Shown here: positions 23,665-31,837 of the stretch, piece by piece
Layout of the letters: every line of letters begins with the position of its first letter
How positions within the stretch are numbered: the first letter of the stretch is position 1
Source of the DNA: Bradyrhizobium pachyrhizi
Lineage (GTDB): Bacteria; Pseudomonadota; Alphaproteobacteria; Rhizobiales; Xanthobacteraceae
Direction: 5' to 3'
NCBI RefSeq assembly: GCF_001189245.1
Contig: NZ_LFIQ01000124.1
Coordinates: forward strand, 197,633 to 235,939
DNA: 38,307 nucleotides
Notes under the pieces: model-generated
The model's input: only the letters and a program-made list of their open reading frames with translations
What the model was told of the DNA's origin: nothing
The model's database searches: none
Program-made: the position numbers and the translations under genes

Positions 23665-24878
23665 TGCGTGACGTTTGGCGCCCGATCAAGGCTGCACTGC
23701 TGCAGGTCCATTCCCTGGTTGGCCTTGTGTTGGCGCTGGTATGGGCCGTGGTCGGCCTCACCGGCGCGACGATGGCCTTTGAGGATGAGATCGAGGCCAG
23801 CCTGAACAGTCAGATGATGCGCGTCGAGGCCAGCGCGACCCAACGGCTCACGCCGGACGAGTTGATCGCGCGGCTGGCGGCGGCGGGCGATTTCAGCAAG
23901 GTCTCGGCCGTGACGATGTCGAGCGATCCATCGGCCGCGGCCCGCATCCGTTTCGCTCGCAGCGAAGGCGGCACGCGGCCGTCCTCGGTCTATGTCGACC
24001 CCTATGACGGGCACGTGCTCGGCTCGCCGCGCGGCGAGGACTTTTTCGCAACCGTCCGCAAGCTGCATCGCTGGCTGCTGTTGCCGGGTGACGGCAATGG
24101 CATCGGCCGCAAGATCACCGGGTCGGCTGCGATCTGCCTGATCGTGATGCTGATCACCGCCCTCGTGCTGCGCTGGCCGCGTCGCGCGGGCAGCGTGAGG
24201 ATGTGGCTGAAGCCGAATCTGGGACTGCGCGGCCGCGGCCTGCACCGCTCGCTGCACGCCGTGATCGGCACCTGGGTGCTGCCGGTCTATCTGGTGATGA
24301 CGCTGACCGGCCTGTGGTATTCGTTCGAATGGTATAAGGCCGGCGCCAACTGGCTGTTCGCGCGGCCTCAGGCCATAGCAAACGCGATGCAATCCAAGCC
24401 GCCGCGCGGCGGCGCGGCTGCCGAGAGCAAGGGTCAAGCCAAGACCGAAGCGAAGGCCGAGGCAAAGCCGCTTGCCTTCGATCACGTCTGGTCGGCGTTC
24501 CTGCAGCAGGAGAACAACAGTTACGGAAGGGCCCTCATGACGCTGCCGGCCGGCGCGGGCACGGCCGTGCGCGTGCGGTCATGGCCGCAGGATTCGACAC
24601 GCGAGGCGGTGCGTGACGAATTCCGTATCGATGCCCTTACCGGCCGCCTCATCTCATCGGATCGCTACGCCGACAAGACGTTTGGCGAACGCGTCCTCGC
24701 CAGCGTGCTCGACATCCACCGCGGTGCGATTCTGGGATGGCCCGGCAAGCTCGCGTTCATGCTGGCCGCCGCCATGATGCCGCTGTTTGCCGCGACCGGC
24801 CTGCTGCTTTATCTGTCCCGCCGCAAGCACCGGCGCCTGGCGCGGCCGCCGGTCGGCCACCTCGTTCCCGGTGAATGA
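23664..24878 (+). CDS. PepSY-associated transmembrane domain protein
   Basis: A 404-aa inner-membrane protein of the PepSY_TM family, commonly found next to siderophore receptors and linked in some systems to periplasmic ferric-siderophore reduction. Four hydrophobic spans are visible: about residues 14-40 (VHSLVGLVLALVWAVVGLTG), 155-172, 202-220 and 365-388. His residues in or near the helices (VHSL in helix 1, KLHRW before helix 2, LHRSLHA before helix 3, DIHRG before helix 4) are the likely heme or metal ligands of the family. A Lys/Glu/Ala-rich linker lies near residues 253-268. The ATG overlaps the stop of the truncated receptor. The reading frame is intact although its partner is broken; it may lack a promoter. 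Confidence 0.87.
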   Translation: MRDVWRPIKAALLQVHSLVGLVLALVWAVVGLTGATMAFEDEIEASLNSQMMRVEASATQRLTPDELIARLAAAGDFSKVSAVTMSSDPSAAARIRFARSEGGTRPSSVYVDPYDGHVLGSPRGEDFFATVRKLHRWLLLPGDGNGIGRKITGSAAICLIVMLITALVLRWPRRAGSVRMWLKPNLGLRGRGLHRSLHAVIGTWVLPVYLVMTLTGLWYSFEWYKAGANWLFARPQAIANAMQSKPPRGGAAAESKGQAKTEAKAEAKPLAFDHVWSAFLQQENNSYGRALMTLPAGAGTAVRVRSWPQDSTREAVRDEFRIDALTGRLISSDRYADKTFGERVLASVLDIHRGAILGWPGKLAFMLAAAMMPLFAATGLLLYLSRRKHRRLARPPVGHLVPGE

Positions 24879-24900
24879 AGCCGTTTCATCAATTTGGCGC

Positions 24901-25428
24901 TCAGCCGAGATCGCACGCCGCGAGCCGGGCACGTAACTCGGCGTCCGTTTCGGCCGCGAGCTCAAGCAATCCACGATAGGGGTCGCCCGATATCCCGAGC
25001 ACGGCAGCGAACGCAGGCTCGGTCTTGAGACCGCCCGCCCTCAATTCGCTGACGGCTCGCCGCAGCGGCCCATCGTCAAGCGCAAGCAGCCGCCGTTCGA
25101 CCTCGAAGTGGATCCAGCCTCGTTGCTGCTCCACTGGACGCTGATCACCGAACAGTTCGAACGGCCAGCCGTCGCACACAAAGCGGGCAATCACCGGCCG
25201 CGTCCCCGAGGTCCATCGGAAAAGAGCGAAATCATCGCGCGCTTGATAGTGAGCCCAAACGACGTCCGCGAATGCGTTCGGGTCGGACGCATGGCAGACG
25301 ATATCGATGTCGCTGCCGGGCACGGCGAGACCGAGCGGCAGCGTTCCGACGATACGGGGATCGAACGGCTTCAGCCGTTCCATCACGGCGGAGCTGGTGA
25401 CGGCGGATGCGTAGTGCCCGACACTCAT
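24901..25428 (-). CDS. DUF4269 family, nucleotidyltransferase-fold protein
   Basis: A 175-aa soluble protein. The segment RIVGTLPLGLAVPGSDIDIVCHA (residues 25-47) has the GS-x-D-x-D nucleotidyltransferase metal site, and the RPVIARFVCDGWPFELFGDQRPVEQQ block is typical of DUF4269. The family is predicted to be a minimal nucleotidyltransferase of unknown substrate. Start ATG at 25428; no strong ribosome binding site is obvious. It is a single gene, convergent with the PepSY gene and downstream of aceA on the same strand but separated by a terminator-like hairpin. Confidence 0.82.
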   Translation of the reverse strand: MSVGHYASAVTSSAVMERLKPFDPRIVGTLPLGLAVPGSDIDIVCHASDPNAFADVVWAHYQARDDFALFRWTSGTRPVIARFVCDGWPFELFGDQRPVEQQRGWIHFEVERRLLALDDGPLRRAVSELRAGGLKTEPAFAAVLGISGDPYRGLLELAAETDAELRARLAACDLG

Positions 25429-25525
25429 CGCGTGGCATGCCCTCGAGATCGCAGCGACGCATTACCACACGCGCATGGTACGCGCGAACCTCTGCAGATG
25501 GGCGGGCTTGAGGGGAAGCGAGCCC

Positions 25526-25577
25526 AAAAACGTTACGGGGCGATCTCGACCGCGTCACCGTGGTCGAAGATCGCCCC
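25526..25577 (-). terminator. Probable rho-independent terminator of aceA
   Basis: On the minus strand, GGGGCGATCT (25577-25568) plus, after a 1-nt bulge, CGACC (25566-25562) pairs with the matching arm at 25551-25537, loop about 10 nt. The stem is followed after 6 nt by TTTTT (25530-25526). It lies about 75 bp after the aceA stop. Confidence 0.6.
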
Positions 25578-25651
25578 GCCGCCGGCGGACAGGCCAGGCT
25601 GCTCGCGCGCCAGGCCGTCCGGCCGATAGTCGAAATGATCCGTTCGATCGA

Positions 25652-27289
25652 TTAGCCGAACTGGTTCATCGTGTTGTGGGCGCCGCCCGCCTTGAGGGCA
25701 GCCTCACCGGCGAAGTACTCCTTGTGATCGTCGCCGATGTCGGAGCCCGCCATGTTCTGATGCTTGGCGCAGGCGATGCCCTGACGGATCTCGGCGCGCT
25801 GCACGTTCTTGACGTAGCCAAGCATGCCCTGCTCGCCGAAATACTCCTTCGCGAGATTGTCGGTCGACAGCGCGGCCGTGTGGTAGGTCGGCAGCGTGAT
25901 CAGGTGATGGAAGATGCCGGCGCGCTTGGCCGAATCCGCCTGGAAGGTACGGATGCGCTCGTCGGCCTCGATCGCCAGCGGCGTCTCGTCGTATTCCGGC
26001 TTCATCAGCTCGGCACGGTTGTACTTGCTGACATCCTTGCCGGCTTCCTTCATCGCGTCGTAGACCTGCCAACGGAAGTTGATCGTCCAGTTGAACGACG
26101 GCGAGTTGTTGTAGGCGAGCTTCGCGTTCGGAATGACCTTGCGGATGCGGTCGACCATCGAGGCGATCTGCTCGATATGCGGCTTCTCGGTCTCGATCCA
26201 CAAGAGGTCGGCGCCGTTCTGCAGCGAGGTGATGCAGTCGAGCACGCAGCGGTCCGCACCGGTGCCGGGACGGAACTGGTAGAGGTTGCTGGGCAGACGC
26301 TTCGGACGCATCATCTTGCCGTTCTGGTTGATGATGACGTCGCCGTTGCGCGCGTTGGCGGCCGTCACTTCCTCGCAATCAAGGAAGCTGTTGTACTGGT
26401 CGCCGAGGTCGCCGGGCTTGTGGCTGACCGCGATCTGCTGGGTCAGGCCGGCACCGAGCGAGTCGGTGCGGGTCACGATGACGCCGTCCTCGACGCCGAG
26501 CTCGAGGAACGCGTGGCGGCAGGCGCGGATCTTCGCGATGAACACCTCGTGCGGCACGGTGACCTTGCCGTCCTGGTGGCCGCACTGCTTCTCGTCGGAG
26601 ACCTGGTTCTCGATCTGCAGGGCGCAGGCGCCCGCCTCGATCATCTTCTTGGCGAGCAGATAAGTCGCCTCCGCATTGCCGAAGCCGGCGTCGATGTCGG
26701 CGATCACAGGCACGACGTGGGTCTGGAAGTTGTCGATCTTCTCGATCAGCGCCTTTTCCTTGGCCTTGTCGCCTTCCTTGCGCGCCGCATCGAGCGCACG
26801 GAAGATGTCGTTCAGCTCACGCGAATCCGCCTGACGCAGGAAGGTGTAGAGCTCCTCGATCAGGGCCGGCACCGAGGTCTTCTCATGCATCGACTGATCC
26901 GGCAGCGGGCCGAACTCGGAGCGCAGCGCCGCGATCATCCAGCCGGACAGATACAGATAGCGGCGGTCGGTATTGCCGAAGTGCTTCTTGACCGAGATCA
27001 GCTTCTGCTGAGCGATGAAGCCGTGCCAGCAGCCGAGCGACTGGGTGTACTTGGTGCTGTCGGCGTCATAGGCGGCCATGTCAGCGCGCATCAGCGCAGC
27101 CGTGTAACGGGCGACATCCAGACCGGTCTTGAAGCGGTTCTGCAGGCGCATCCGCGCCACGGCTTCGGCGGTGACGCCGTTCCAGGTGTCCTTGGTCTTG
27201 AGCAGCGCTTCGGCCGCCTCGATCTCGCTCTGATACGAAGCCGGTCCCTGGATGGCCCGGTCGCTGATCCCGCGCGGTTGGAAGTTCAT
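25652..27289 (-). CDS. aceA: Isocitrate lyase
   Basis: Cleaves isocitrate to glyoxylate and succinate, the first glyoxylate-bypass step, needed for growth on acetate or fatty acids. The 545-aa length fits the larger bacterial isocitrate lyase group; the catalytic loop reads KQCGH (near residue 234) followed by QDGKV, the variant seen in that group in place of KKCGH. Other conserved segments are IADIDAGFGN and the SPSFNW motif near the end of the barrel. The start ATG at 27289 gives MNFQPRG; the frame remains open upstream but crosses the regulatory region. It is divergent from a RamB/ScfR-type regulator with 145 bp between starts. No malate synthase gene is in the window. Confidence 0.97.
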   Translation of the reverse strand: MNFQPRGISDRAIQGPASYQSEIEAAEALLKTKDTWNGVTAEAVARMRLQNRFKTGLDVARYTAALMRADMAAYDADSTKYTQSLGCWHGFIAQQKLISVKKHFGNTDRRYLYLSGWMIAALRSEFGPLPDQSMHEKTSVPALIEELYTFLRQADSRELNDIFRALDAARKEGDKAKEKALIEKIDNFQTHVVPVIADIDAGFGNAEATYLLAKKMIEAGACALQIENQVSDEKQCGHQDGKVTVPHEVFIAKIRACRHAFLELGVEDGVIVTRTDSLGAGLTQQIAVSHKPGDLGDQYNSFLDCEEVTAANARNGDVIINQNGKMMRPKRLPSNLYQFRPGTGADRCVLDCITSLQNGADLLWIETEKPHIEQIASMVDRIRKVIPNAKLAYNNSPSFNWTINFRWQVYDAMKEAGKDVSKYNRAELMKPEYDETPLAIEADERIRTFQADSAKRAGIFHHLITLPTYHTAALSTDNLAKEYFGEQGMLGYVKNVQRAEIRQGIACAKHQNMAGSDIGDDHKEYFAGEAALKAGGAHNTMNQFG

Positions 27290-27380
27290 GTCCGTGATCC
27301 CTTCGGTGACGAAATAACTGCACCGTTTGTCACCCGCGGCGCCATCCGGAGCTAGACCTGGCGCGGAAAACTTGTCATAA

Positions 27381-27419
27381 CTTACAAGAAAGCGTTGTAT
27401 TGTTGTAAGAATCTTACAA
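27381..27419. promoter_or_regulatory. Operator in the aceA/regulator divergent region
   Basis: The perfect palindrome TTGTAAG-AAT-CTTACAA lies at 27403-27419, with another CTTACAA half-site at 27381-27387, giving three copies in 39 bp. The cluster lies 92-130 bp upstream of the aceA ATG and 16 bp upstream of the regulator ATG, so it can control both genes. The likely binder is the adjacent RamB/ScfR-type protein. Confidence 0.65.
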
Positions 27420-27434
27420 ACCTTGGATAAGGCG

Positions 27435-28868
27435 ATGGTAACCTCAAGCGCCCGTTCCGTTTTCATGGGTCCACGACTGCGCCGGCTGCGGCGCGACCTC
27501 GGGCTGACCCAGGCCGACATGGCCGCCGATCTCGAAATCTCGGCCCCCTATGTGGCGCTGCTGGAACGCAATCAGCGCCCGGTGACGGCCGACATGCTGC
27601 TGCGGCTTGCCCGCACCTACAAGATCGATCTGGCCGATCTCGCCGGTGACGGCGGTGCCGATCACACCGCCCGCATGCAATCGATTTTGAAGGAACCGAT
27701 GTTTGCCGACATCGACATCCCCGCGCTCGAGGTCAGCGACCTCGCAGTCAGCTACCCCGGAATGACCGAGGCGTTCCTGCGCCTCTACACCGCCTATCGC
27801 GAAGAGCAACTGGCGCTTGCGGAGCGCAGGGCTCCGGACATGGCGATCGCTTCACCGGGTCAGGAGAACTTTGACGCCAACGATCCCGTCGCGGAGGTCC
27901 GACGATTTCTCGCCGCGCGCCGCAACAATTTTGCCAGCCTCGACGATGCCGCCGAGCGGCTCGTCCACGAACCGGCCGGACCGGCCGGATTTATCGAGCG
28001 GCTTCGGGAGCGACATAAACTCCAGGTCCGTTATCTGCCGCCGAACGTCATGCTGGGTTCGATCAGGCGACTGGACCTTCATCGCAGACAATTGCTGCTG
28101 GAGGACTCGCTCGATACCGCGGGCCTCAATTTTCAGCTGGCCAAGCAACTTGCCTATCTGGAACTGGAAAACGAGATCGGTGCCGCCGTCGAAGCCGGCA
28201 AGTTCACGACCAAAAGCGCCGAACTGCTGGCCCGCCGTGCGCTTGCGGCCTACGCCGCCGCCGCACTCATCATGCCGTATTCCGTATTCGCGAAAGCGGT
28301 CGAGGCGCGCCGCTACGATCTGGAAGCGCTGGCGCGTCAATTCGGCACCAGCTTCGAGCAGATCGCGCACCGCGTCACGACCTTGCAACGGCCGGGTCTT
28401 GAGAAGGTCCCGTTCTTCCTGATCCGGGTCGATCCGGCCGGCAACATTTCCAAGCTGCTTGACGGCGCCGGCTTCCCGTTTGCAAAGCACGGCGGCGCAT
28501 GTCCGCTGTGGTCAGTGCATGATATCTTCAAGACGCCGCGCCAGATCGTCACGCAATGGCTGGAATTGCCCGACGGACAGCGGTTCTTTTCGATCGCCCG
28601 CACCGTGACCGCCGGCGGCGGCGCGTTCGGCGCCATCCGCGTCGAGCGGGCGATCGCGATCGGCTGCGCCGCCGAACATGCGGGCCAGTTGATCTACACG
28701 CGCGACGGACAGGGACCGAATGCCGACGAGCCGACGCCGATCGGCGTCGCATGCCGGGTCTGTCATCGCCCAAGATGCGCGGCGCGGTCGGCGCCGCCGA
28801 TCGGACGCGAGATTCTTCCGGACGATTTCAGGACCTCGAGCGTGCCGTTCGGCTTCTCGGCGGATTGA
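27435..28868 (+). CDS. XRE-family regulator of the RamB/ScfR (short-chain fatty acyl-CoA regulator) type
   Basis: A 477-aa protein. The N-terminal Cro/C1 helix-turn-helix spans about residues 14-66 (LRRLRRDLGLTQADMAADLEISAPYVALLERNQR). It is followed by an IrrE/ImmA-like domain (about 175-285) and a C-terminal DUF2083-type domain (about 340-470) with the Cys cluster CRVCHRPRC, which could bind metal. This architecture is that of RamB of Corynebacterium, which controls aceA and aceB, and of regulators sensing acyl-CoA. Its position divergent from aceA fits that role. The ATG at 27435 is chosen; TTG 27423 and ATG 27465 are in frame. It ends 9 bp from the convergent serA stop. Confidence 0.9.
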   Translation: MVTSSARSVFMGPRLRRLRRDLGLTQADMAADLEISAPYVALLERNQRPVTADMLLRLARTYKIDLADLAGDGGADHTARMQSILKEPMFADIDIPALEVSDLAVSYPGMTEAFLRLYTAYREEQLALAERRAPDMAIASPGQENFDANDPVAEVRRFLAARRNNFASLDDAAERLVHEPAGPAGFIERLRERHKLQVRYLPPNVMLGSIRRLDLHRRQLLLEDSLDTAGLNFQLAKQLAYLELENEIGAAVEAGKFTTKSAELLARRALAAYAAAALIMPYSVFAKAVEARRYDLEALARQFGTSFEQIAHRVTTLQRPGLEKVPFFLIRVDPAGNISKLLDGAGFPFAKHGGACPLWSVHDIFKTPRQIVTQWLELPDGQRFFSIARTVTAGGGAFGAIRVERAIAIGCAAEHAGQLIYTRDGQGPNADEPTPIGVACRVCHRPRCAARSAPPIGREILPDDFRTSSVPFGFSAD

Positions 28869-28877
28869 CGAAGTCGA

Positions 28878-30131
28878 TCACCCCTGCGGCCGGTTCGCGT
28901 CATACAGCACCCGCACGCGGATCGTGCCGTCAATGGCTCTCAAATCGGCCAACAATCCCTCGCCCTCGCCGCCGACCACGTCGGTCTCGAGCACGACATA
29001 GCCGACTTCCGGATCGGTCTGCAGATATTGCGCCAGGATATTGATCCCGTGCCGGGAGACCGCGTCGTTGACCTGGCGCATGACGCCGGGAACGTTGCGA
29101 TGAACATGGATGAAACGGGTGCCGGTCGGTCGCGCCGGCAATTGCACCTGCGGAAAATTGACCGCGCCGAAGGTCGATCCGACATCGGAATAGTCGATCA
29201 GCTTGCGCGCGACTTCGCCGCCGATGCGATCCTGCGCTTCTTCCGTCGAACCGCCGACATGCGGCGTGAGGATGACGTTAGGGAGACCTTGCAGCGGCGA
29301 GACAAAGCGCGCCTCGTTCGACACCGGCTCGACCGGAAACACGTCGACCGCAGCACCCGCCAGCCGGCCCTCACGCAGCGCGCTCGCCAGCGCATCGAGA
29401 TCGACCACGGTCCCGCGCGAGTTATTGATCAGATGGGCCTCAGGCTTCATCAGCTGGAGCTGGGCCGCGCCAATCATGTTGGCGGTGGCCGGCGTCTCCG
29501 GCACATGCAGCGATACGACGTCGCTGGCTGCGAGCAACGCGTCGAGCGATTCGGCGGGCTCCGTATTGCCATGGCGGAGCTTGTCGGTCTGATCAAAATA
29601 GATCACACGCATGCCCATGGCCTCTGCGAGGTTCGACAGCTGCGAGCCGATGTTGCCGTAGCCGACGATTCCGAGCGTCTTGCCGCGCACCTCGCGGCTG
29701 CCTTCGGCGGACTTGTCCCAGCCGCCGGCATGTGCAGAGACCGAACGCGGAAAGATCCGGCGGAACAGCATCACGATCTCGGCGATGGTCAGCTCCGCCA
29801 CGCTGCGGGTGTTGGAGTATGGCGCGTTGAAGACGGGGATCCCCAGCTTCCGCGCGGCGTCGAGATCGACCTGATTGGTGCCGACCGAAAAGCAGCCGAC
29901 AACGAGCAATCGGTCGGCGGCCTCCAGGATGTCCGCGGTCAACTGGGTTCGCGAGCGAATTCCCAGCATATGGATGCCTGACAGCGCCTGCCTGAGTTCT
30001 TTGGGTCCCAGCGCCTTGGGCAGACGTTGCAGCTCGGTATAGCCGTTCGCCTCGAACATCCGGGCCGCGGATTCGTTCACGCCCTCCAGCAGCAGCACGC
30101 GTATTTTGGTCTTGGGAAGCGACAACATCAT
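28878..30131 (-). CDS. serA: D-3-phosphoglycerate dehydrogenase (SerA, ACT-domain type)
   Basis: First enzyme of the phosphorylated serine pathway. The 417-aa length is close to the E. coli-type SerA (410 aa). The N-terminal LLLEGVNESAARMFEANGY is typical of this subgroup. The NAD-binding loop GYGNIGSQ lies near residue 160, the catalytic His in PHVGGSTEEAQ near 295, and a C-terminal ACT domain (about 345-417, HVHRNVPGVMRQVNDA...) suggests serine feedback. Two ATG codons in tandem (30131 and 30128) are possible starts. It is convergent with the RamB-like regulator. Substrate specificity, such as 2-hydroxyglutarate activity, is not visible. Confidence 0.93.
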   Translation of the reverse strand: MMLSLPKTKIRVLLLEGVNESAARMFEANGYTELQRLPKALGPKELRQALSGIHMLGIRSRTQLTADILEAADRLLVVGCFSVGTNQVDLDAARKLGIPVFNAPYSNTRSVAELTIAEIVMLFRRIFPRSVSAHAGGWDKSAEGSREVRGKTLGIVGYGNIGSQLSNLAEAMGMRVIYFDQTDKLRHGNTEPAESLDALLAASDVVSLHVPETPATANMIGAAQLQLMKPEAHLINNSRGTVVDLDALASALREGRLAGAAVDVFPVEPVSNEARFVSPLQGLPNVILTPHVGGSTEEAQDRIGGEVARKLIDYSDVGSTFGAVNFPQVQLPARPTGTRFIHVHRNVPGVMRQVNDAVSRHGINILAQYLQTDPEVGYVVLETDVVGGEGEGLLADLRAIDGTIRVRVLYDANRPQG

Positions 30132-30478
30132 CGAGATCCGGATTCGTAAGGTTCGGGCAGATCCTGCCACGAGCGCAGTTTCGACGGATCGCGTGATAGC
30201 ATAGAAAACGATCCCGTCAGAAGCCGCCGTGGGCCGCCCGCGCTGCGATTCCCGATGAAGCCCTTCGATCCGCGCATCCAGGCGCGGAGCGGGAACCCGT
30301 TCAGTCAAAGGTCCTGGCCAATTCGCCGGCAGAAGCCGCGTTGCAGCTCCTGGGGCGCTCGAACGCCCGCTCCGGCTCCCTGGCCGGAGCTCCATTCGTG
30401 CTCAGCTCGGCGCCGAAGGCTATTGTCTGGAGCGGCGGTTTCACTTCCCCGTCCCGGCGCCGCAAGGCTGCTGCCGTC
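30132..30478. other. Intergenic region between serA and the BA14K-like gene
   Basis: About 350 bp upstream of serA. Several overlapping frames run through it but have no ribosome binding site or recognisable family. I see no clear promoter or repeat. Confidence 0.5.
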
Positions 30479-30847
30479 TCATTGGCAGGGATATCGCCGG
30501 CCGTCCTTTGCCTGGAACGTATTCGACGCCGCATCGTACGACCGATAACGCTGGGCGCAGGACGCTGCATGCTGCTGGGCGGCAGCAGCTTCCTGCTGCG
30601 CGGCGGCGTTGGCTGCGCCGGCCGCGATAACGCCGCCGATGAGGCCACCGACCAGTCCGCCGACGGCCGCGCCGCCGCCATTGTCGTAGCACTGCCCGTA
30701 ACGGCACCAGACCTTCTCCGTCAACGACGGCACTGCTGCCGCAACGCCGGCACCGTGCTGCAACGGAGCCGAAATGGCGGAGGCCGAAAACACCGTGGCA
30801 GCGGTGGCGGCCATCAAAACGACTTTCAGAAAGCGAGCCCTACGCAT
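30479..30847 (-). CDS. BA14K-like exported protein with glycine zipper
   Basis: A 122-aa exported protein. A signal peptide is visible (MRRARFLKVVLMAATAATVFSAS..., cleavage near residue 27). A Gly-zipper segment (AVGGLVGGLIGGVIAAG) near residues 60-76 is followed by an Ala/Gln-rich helix, and the end (CAQRYRSYDAASNTF..DGRRYPC) matches the C-terminal hallmark of BA14K-type proteins of Hyphomicrobiales. These are envelope proteins, originally described as Brucella immunogens. An AGGAG lies 2 nt before the first ATG (30850) and 5 nt before the second, so I favour 30847. Its role is probably in the envelope; its activity is unknown. Confidence 0.75.
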   Translation of the reverse strand: MRRARFLKVVLMAATAATVFSASAISAPLQHGAGVAAAVPSLTEKVWCRYGQCYDNGGGAAVGGLVGGLIGGVIAAGAANAAAQQEAAAAQQHAASCAQRYRSYDAASNTFQAKDGRRYPCQ

Positions 30848-30870
30848 CATATCTCCTGCTTTATTGCTGT

Positions 30871-30894
30871 GGGCGCAGGCCGACACCTGCGCCC
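30871..30894. terminator. Perfect 9-bp hairpin between two exported-protein genes
   Basis: GGGCGCAGG (30871-30879) pairs with CCTGCGCCC (30886-30894), loop CCGACA. It lies about 107 bp after the stop of the upstream minus-strand gene and 24 bp before the BA14K-like start. No T-run follows, so it could be a terminator or a 5'-UTR structure. Confidence 0.35.
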
Positions 30895-31000
30895 CGATTC
30901 CCAAACATGGATGGGCTCGCCTGGTCTCAGACCGGACACACCCGGACACGCGCGGCCGGTTACAATTCGCGCGTCAGCCTGAATTCACGGATGGGCGAGT

Positions 31001-31411
31001 TCATTGGCCGGCTGCGTTCACGACGCGGCAGAGGTTATCGCCGATACCTGGAGCCAACTGTCCCGGCGGCAGGATGAAGGTCGCATCGACGCGGCTGCCT
31101 TTGCCATCCTTGCGGACGACGACTTGCAACGTTTGCGGCCGGCCGGAGCCGGTGGTCTCCTGCTGGGTGGTCAGCGTGCCGAGTTTCTTGTCGACGTTCA
31201 CACCGACAAAACCCTCGGCCAGAACGGCGCGGGACACCTTGTCGAGGGCAGCACCGGGATTGACCGACGGAAAGGTCATCCAGGTCTTGTGCGTCATGCC
31301 CGTTACCATCGGAACGCCGGTGCTCTGGACGTGATCTGCGCAACCATCGGCCAGCGCGGGCATGGACGAAAGAACTGTAAGCGCGAGTACGCAAGTAATC
31401 CTTGTAAGCAT
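31001..31411 (-). CDS. Small exported protein of unknown function
   Basis: A 136-aa protein with a clear signal peptide (MLTRITCVLALTVLSSMPALA|DG, cleavage near residue 22). The mature part has two Cys (one near the start, CADHV, one near the end, NLCRVV) that could form a disulfide, and alternating strands (TLQVVVRKDGKG, VDATFILPPG). I do not recognise the family. It is likely periplasmic. It lies upstream of the BA14K-like gene on the same strand with 153 bp and a hairpin between. Confidence 0.75.
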   Translation of the reverse strand: MLTRITCVLALTVLSSMPALADGCADHVQSTGVPMVTGMTHKTWMTFPSVNPGAALDKVSRAVLAEGFVGVNVDKKLGTLTTQQETTGSGRPQTLQVVVRKDGKGSRVDATFILPPGQLAPGIGDNLCRVVNAAGQ

Positions 31412-31837
31412 GCTTTCATAACCCGTTTGAGTTGGTCGTGACGATTTAGGCCAAATGGGCTACGAGTCCATGGACGACGTCGCATTCCGGATGCAGGCGT
31501 TCGGATTGTGGCTAGGACGATCGATTGCGAACGTTGTGCATTCTCCCGTGCACTCGAACGTCGGCGCGACAGGATTGATTTGAAGCTTTCGCGCAATACC
31601 GGCGGAGCCAATGAGATCAAATGGTACCTTTGACGGCCCGATTGCGCGATCTGGATATCCCGTTCGAAAATCGGATATTGAGAGGATCAACAGAAAGAGA
31701 GCACGACCGGAATTCACCGAAAGCCGTGCTAGTGTGATGGCGCGATTTGTGCGTGTGGCAGCGGCTTCAACGATGATTGCCCGGTCCGACGGACCGGGTC
31801 ACTTCGCGGACAGCAAACTTCCGATGGTTGGGATTTG
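31412..31837. other. Divergent intergenic region before the AraC gene
   Basis: About 425 bp, relatively AT-rich. It must hold the promoters of the exported-protein gene (-) and the AraC gene (+). A weak inverted repeat (ATATCC at 31655-31660 with GGATAT at 31673-31678) is a possible regulator site. An 85-codon minus frame at 31460-31717 is not convincing. Confidence 0.45.

Noticed and set aside
25475..27355. Long plus-strand open frame (626 codons) opposite aceA
   Set aside because: Antisense shadow of isocitrate lyase codon usage; no family resemblance and no ribosome binding site.
30341..30982. 213-codon plus-strand frame opposite the BA14K-like gene
   Set aside because: Antisense to a gene with signal peptide and conserved C-terminus; no motif.
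31460..31717. 85-codon minus-strand frame in the AraC upstream region
   Set aside because: The N-terminus looks weakly hydrophobic, but there is no ribosome binding site and the rest is low-complexity; more likely regulatory DNA.
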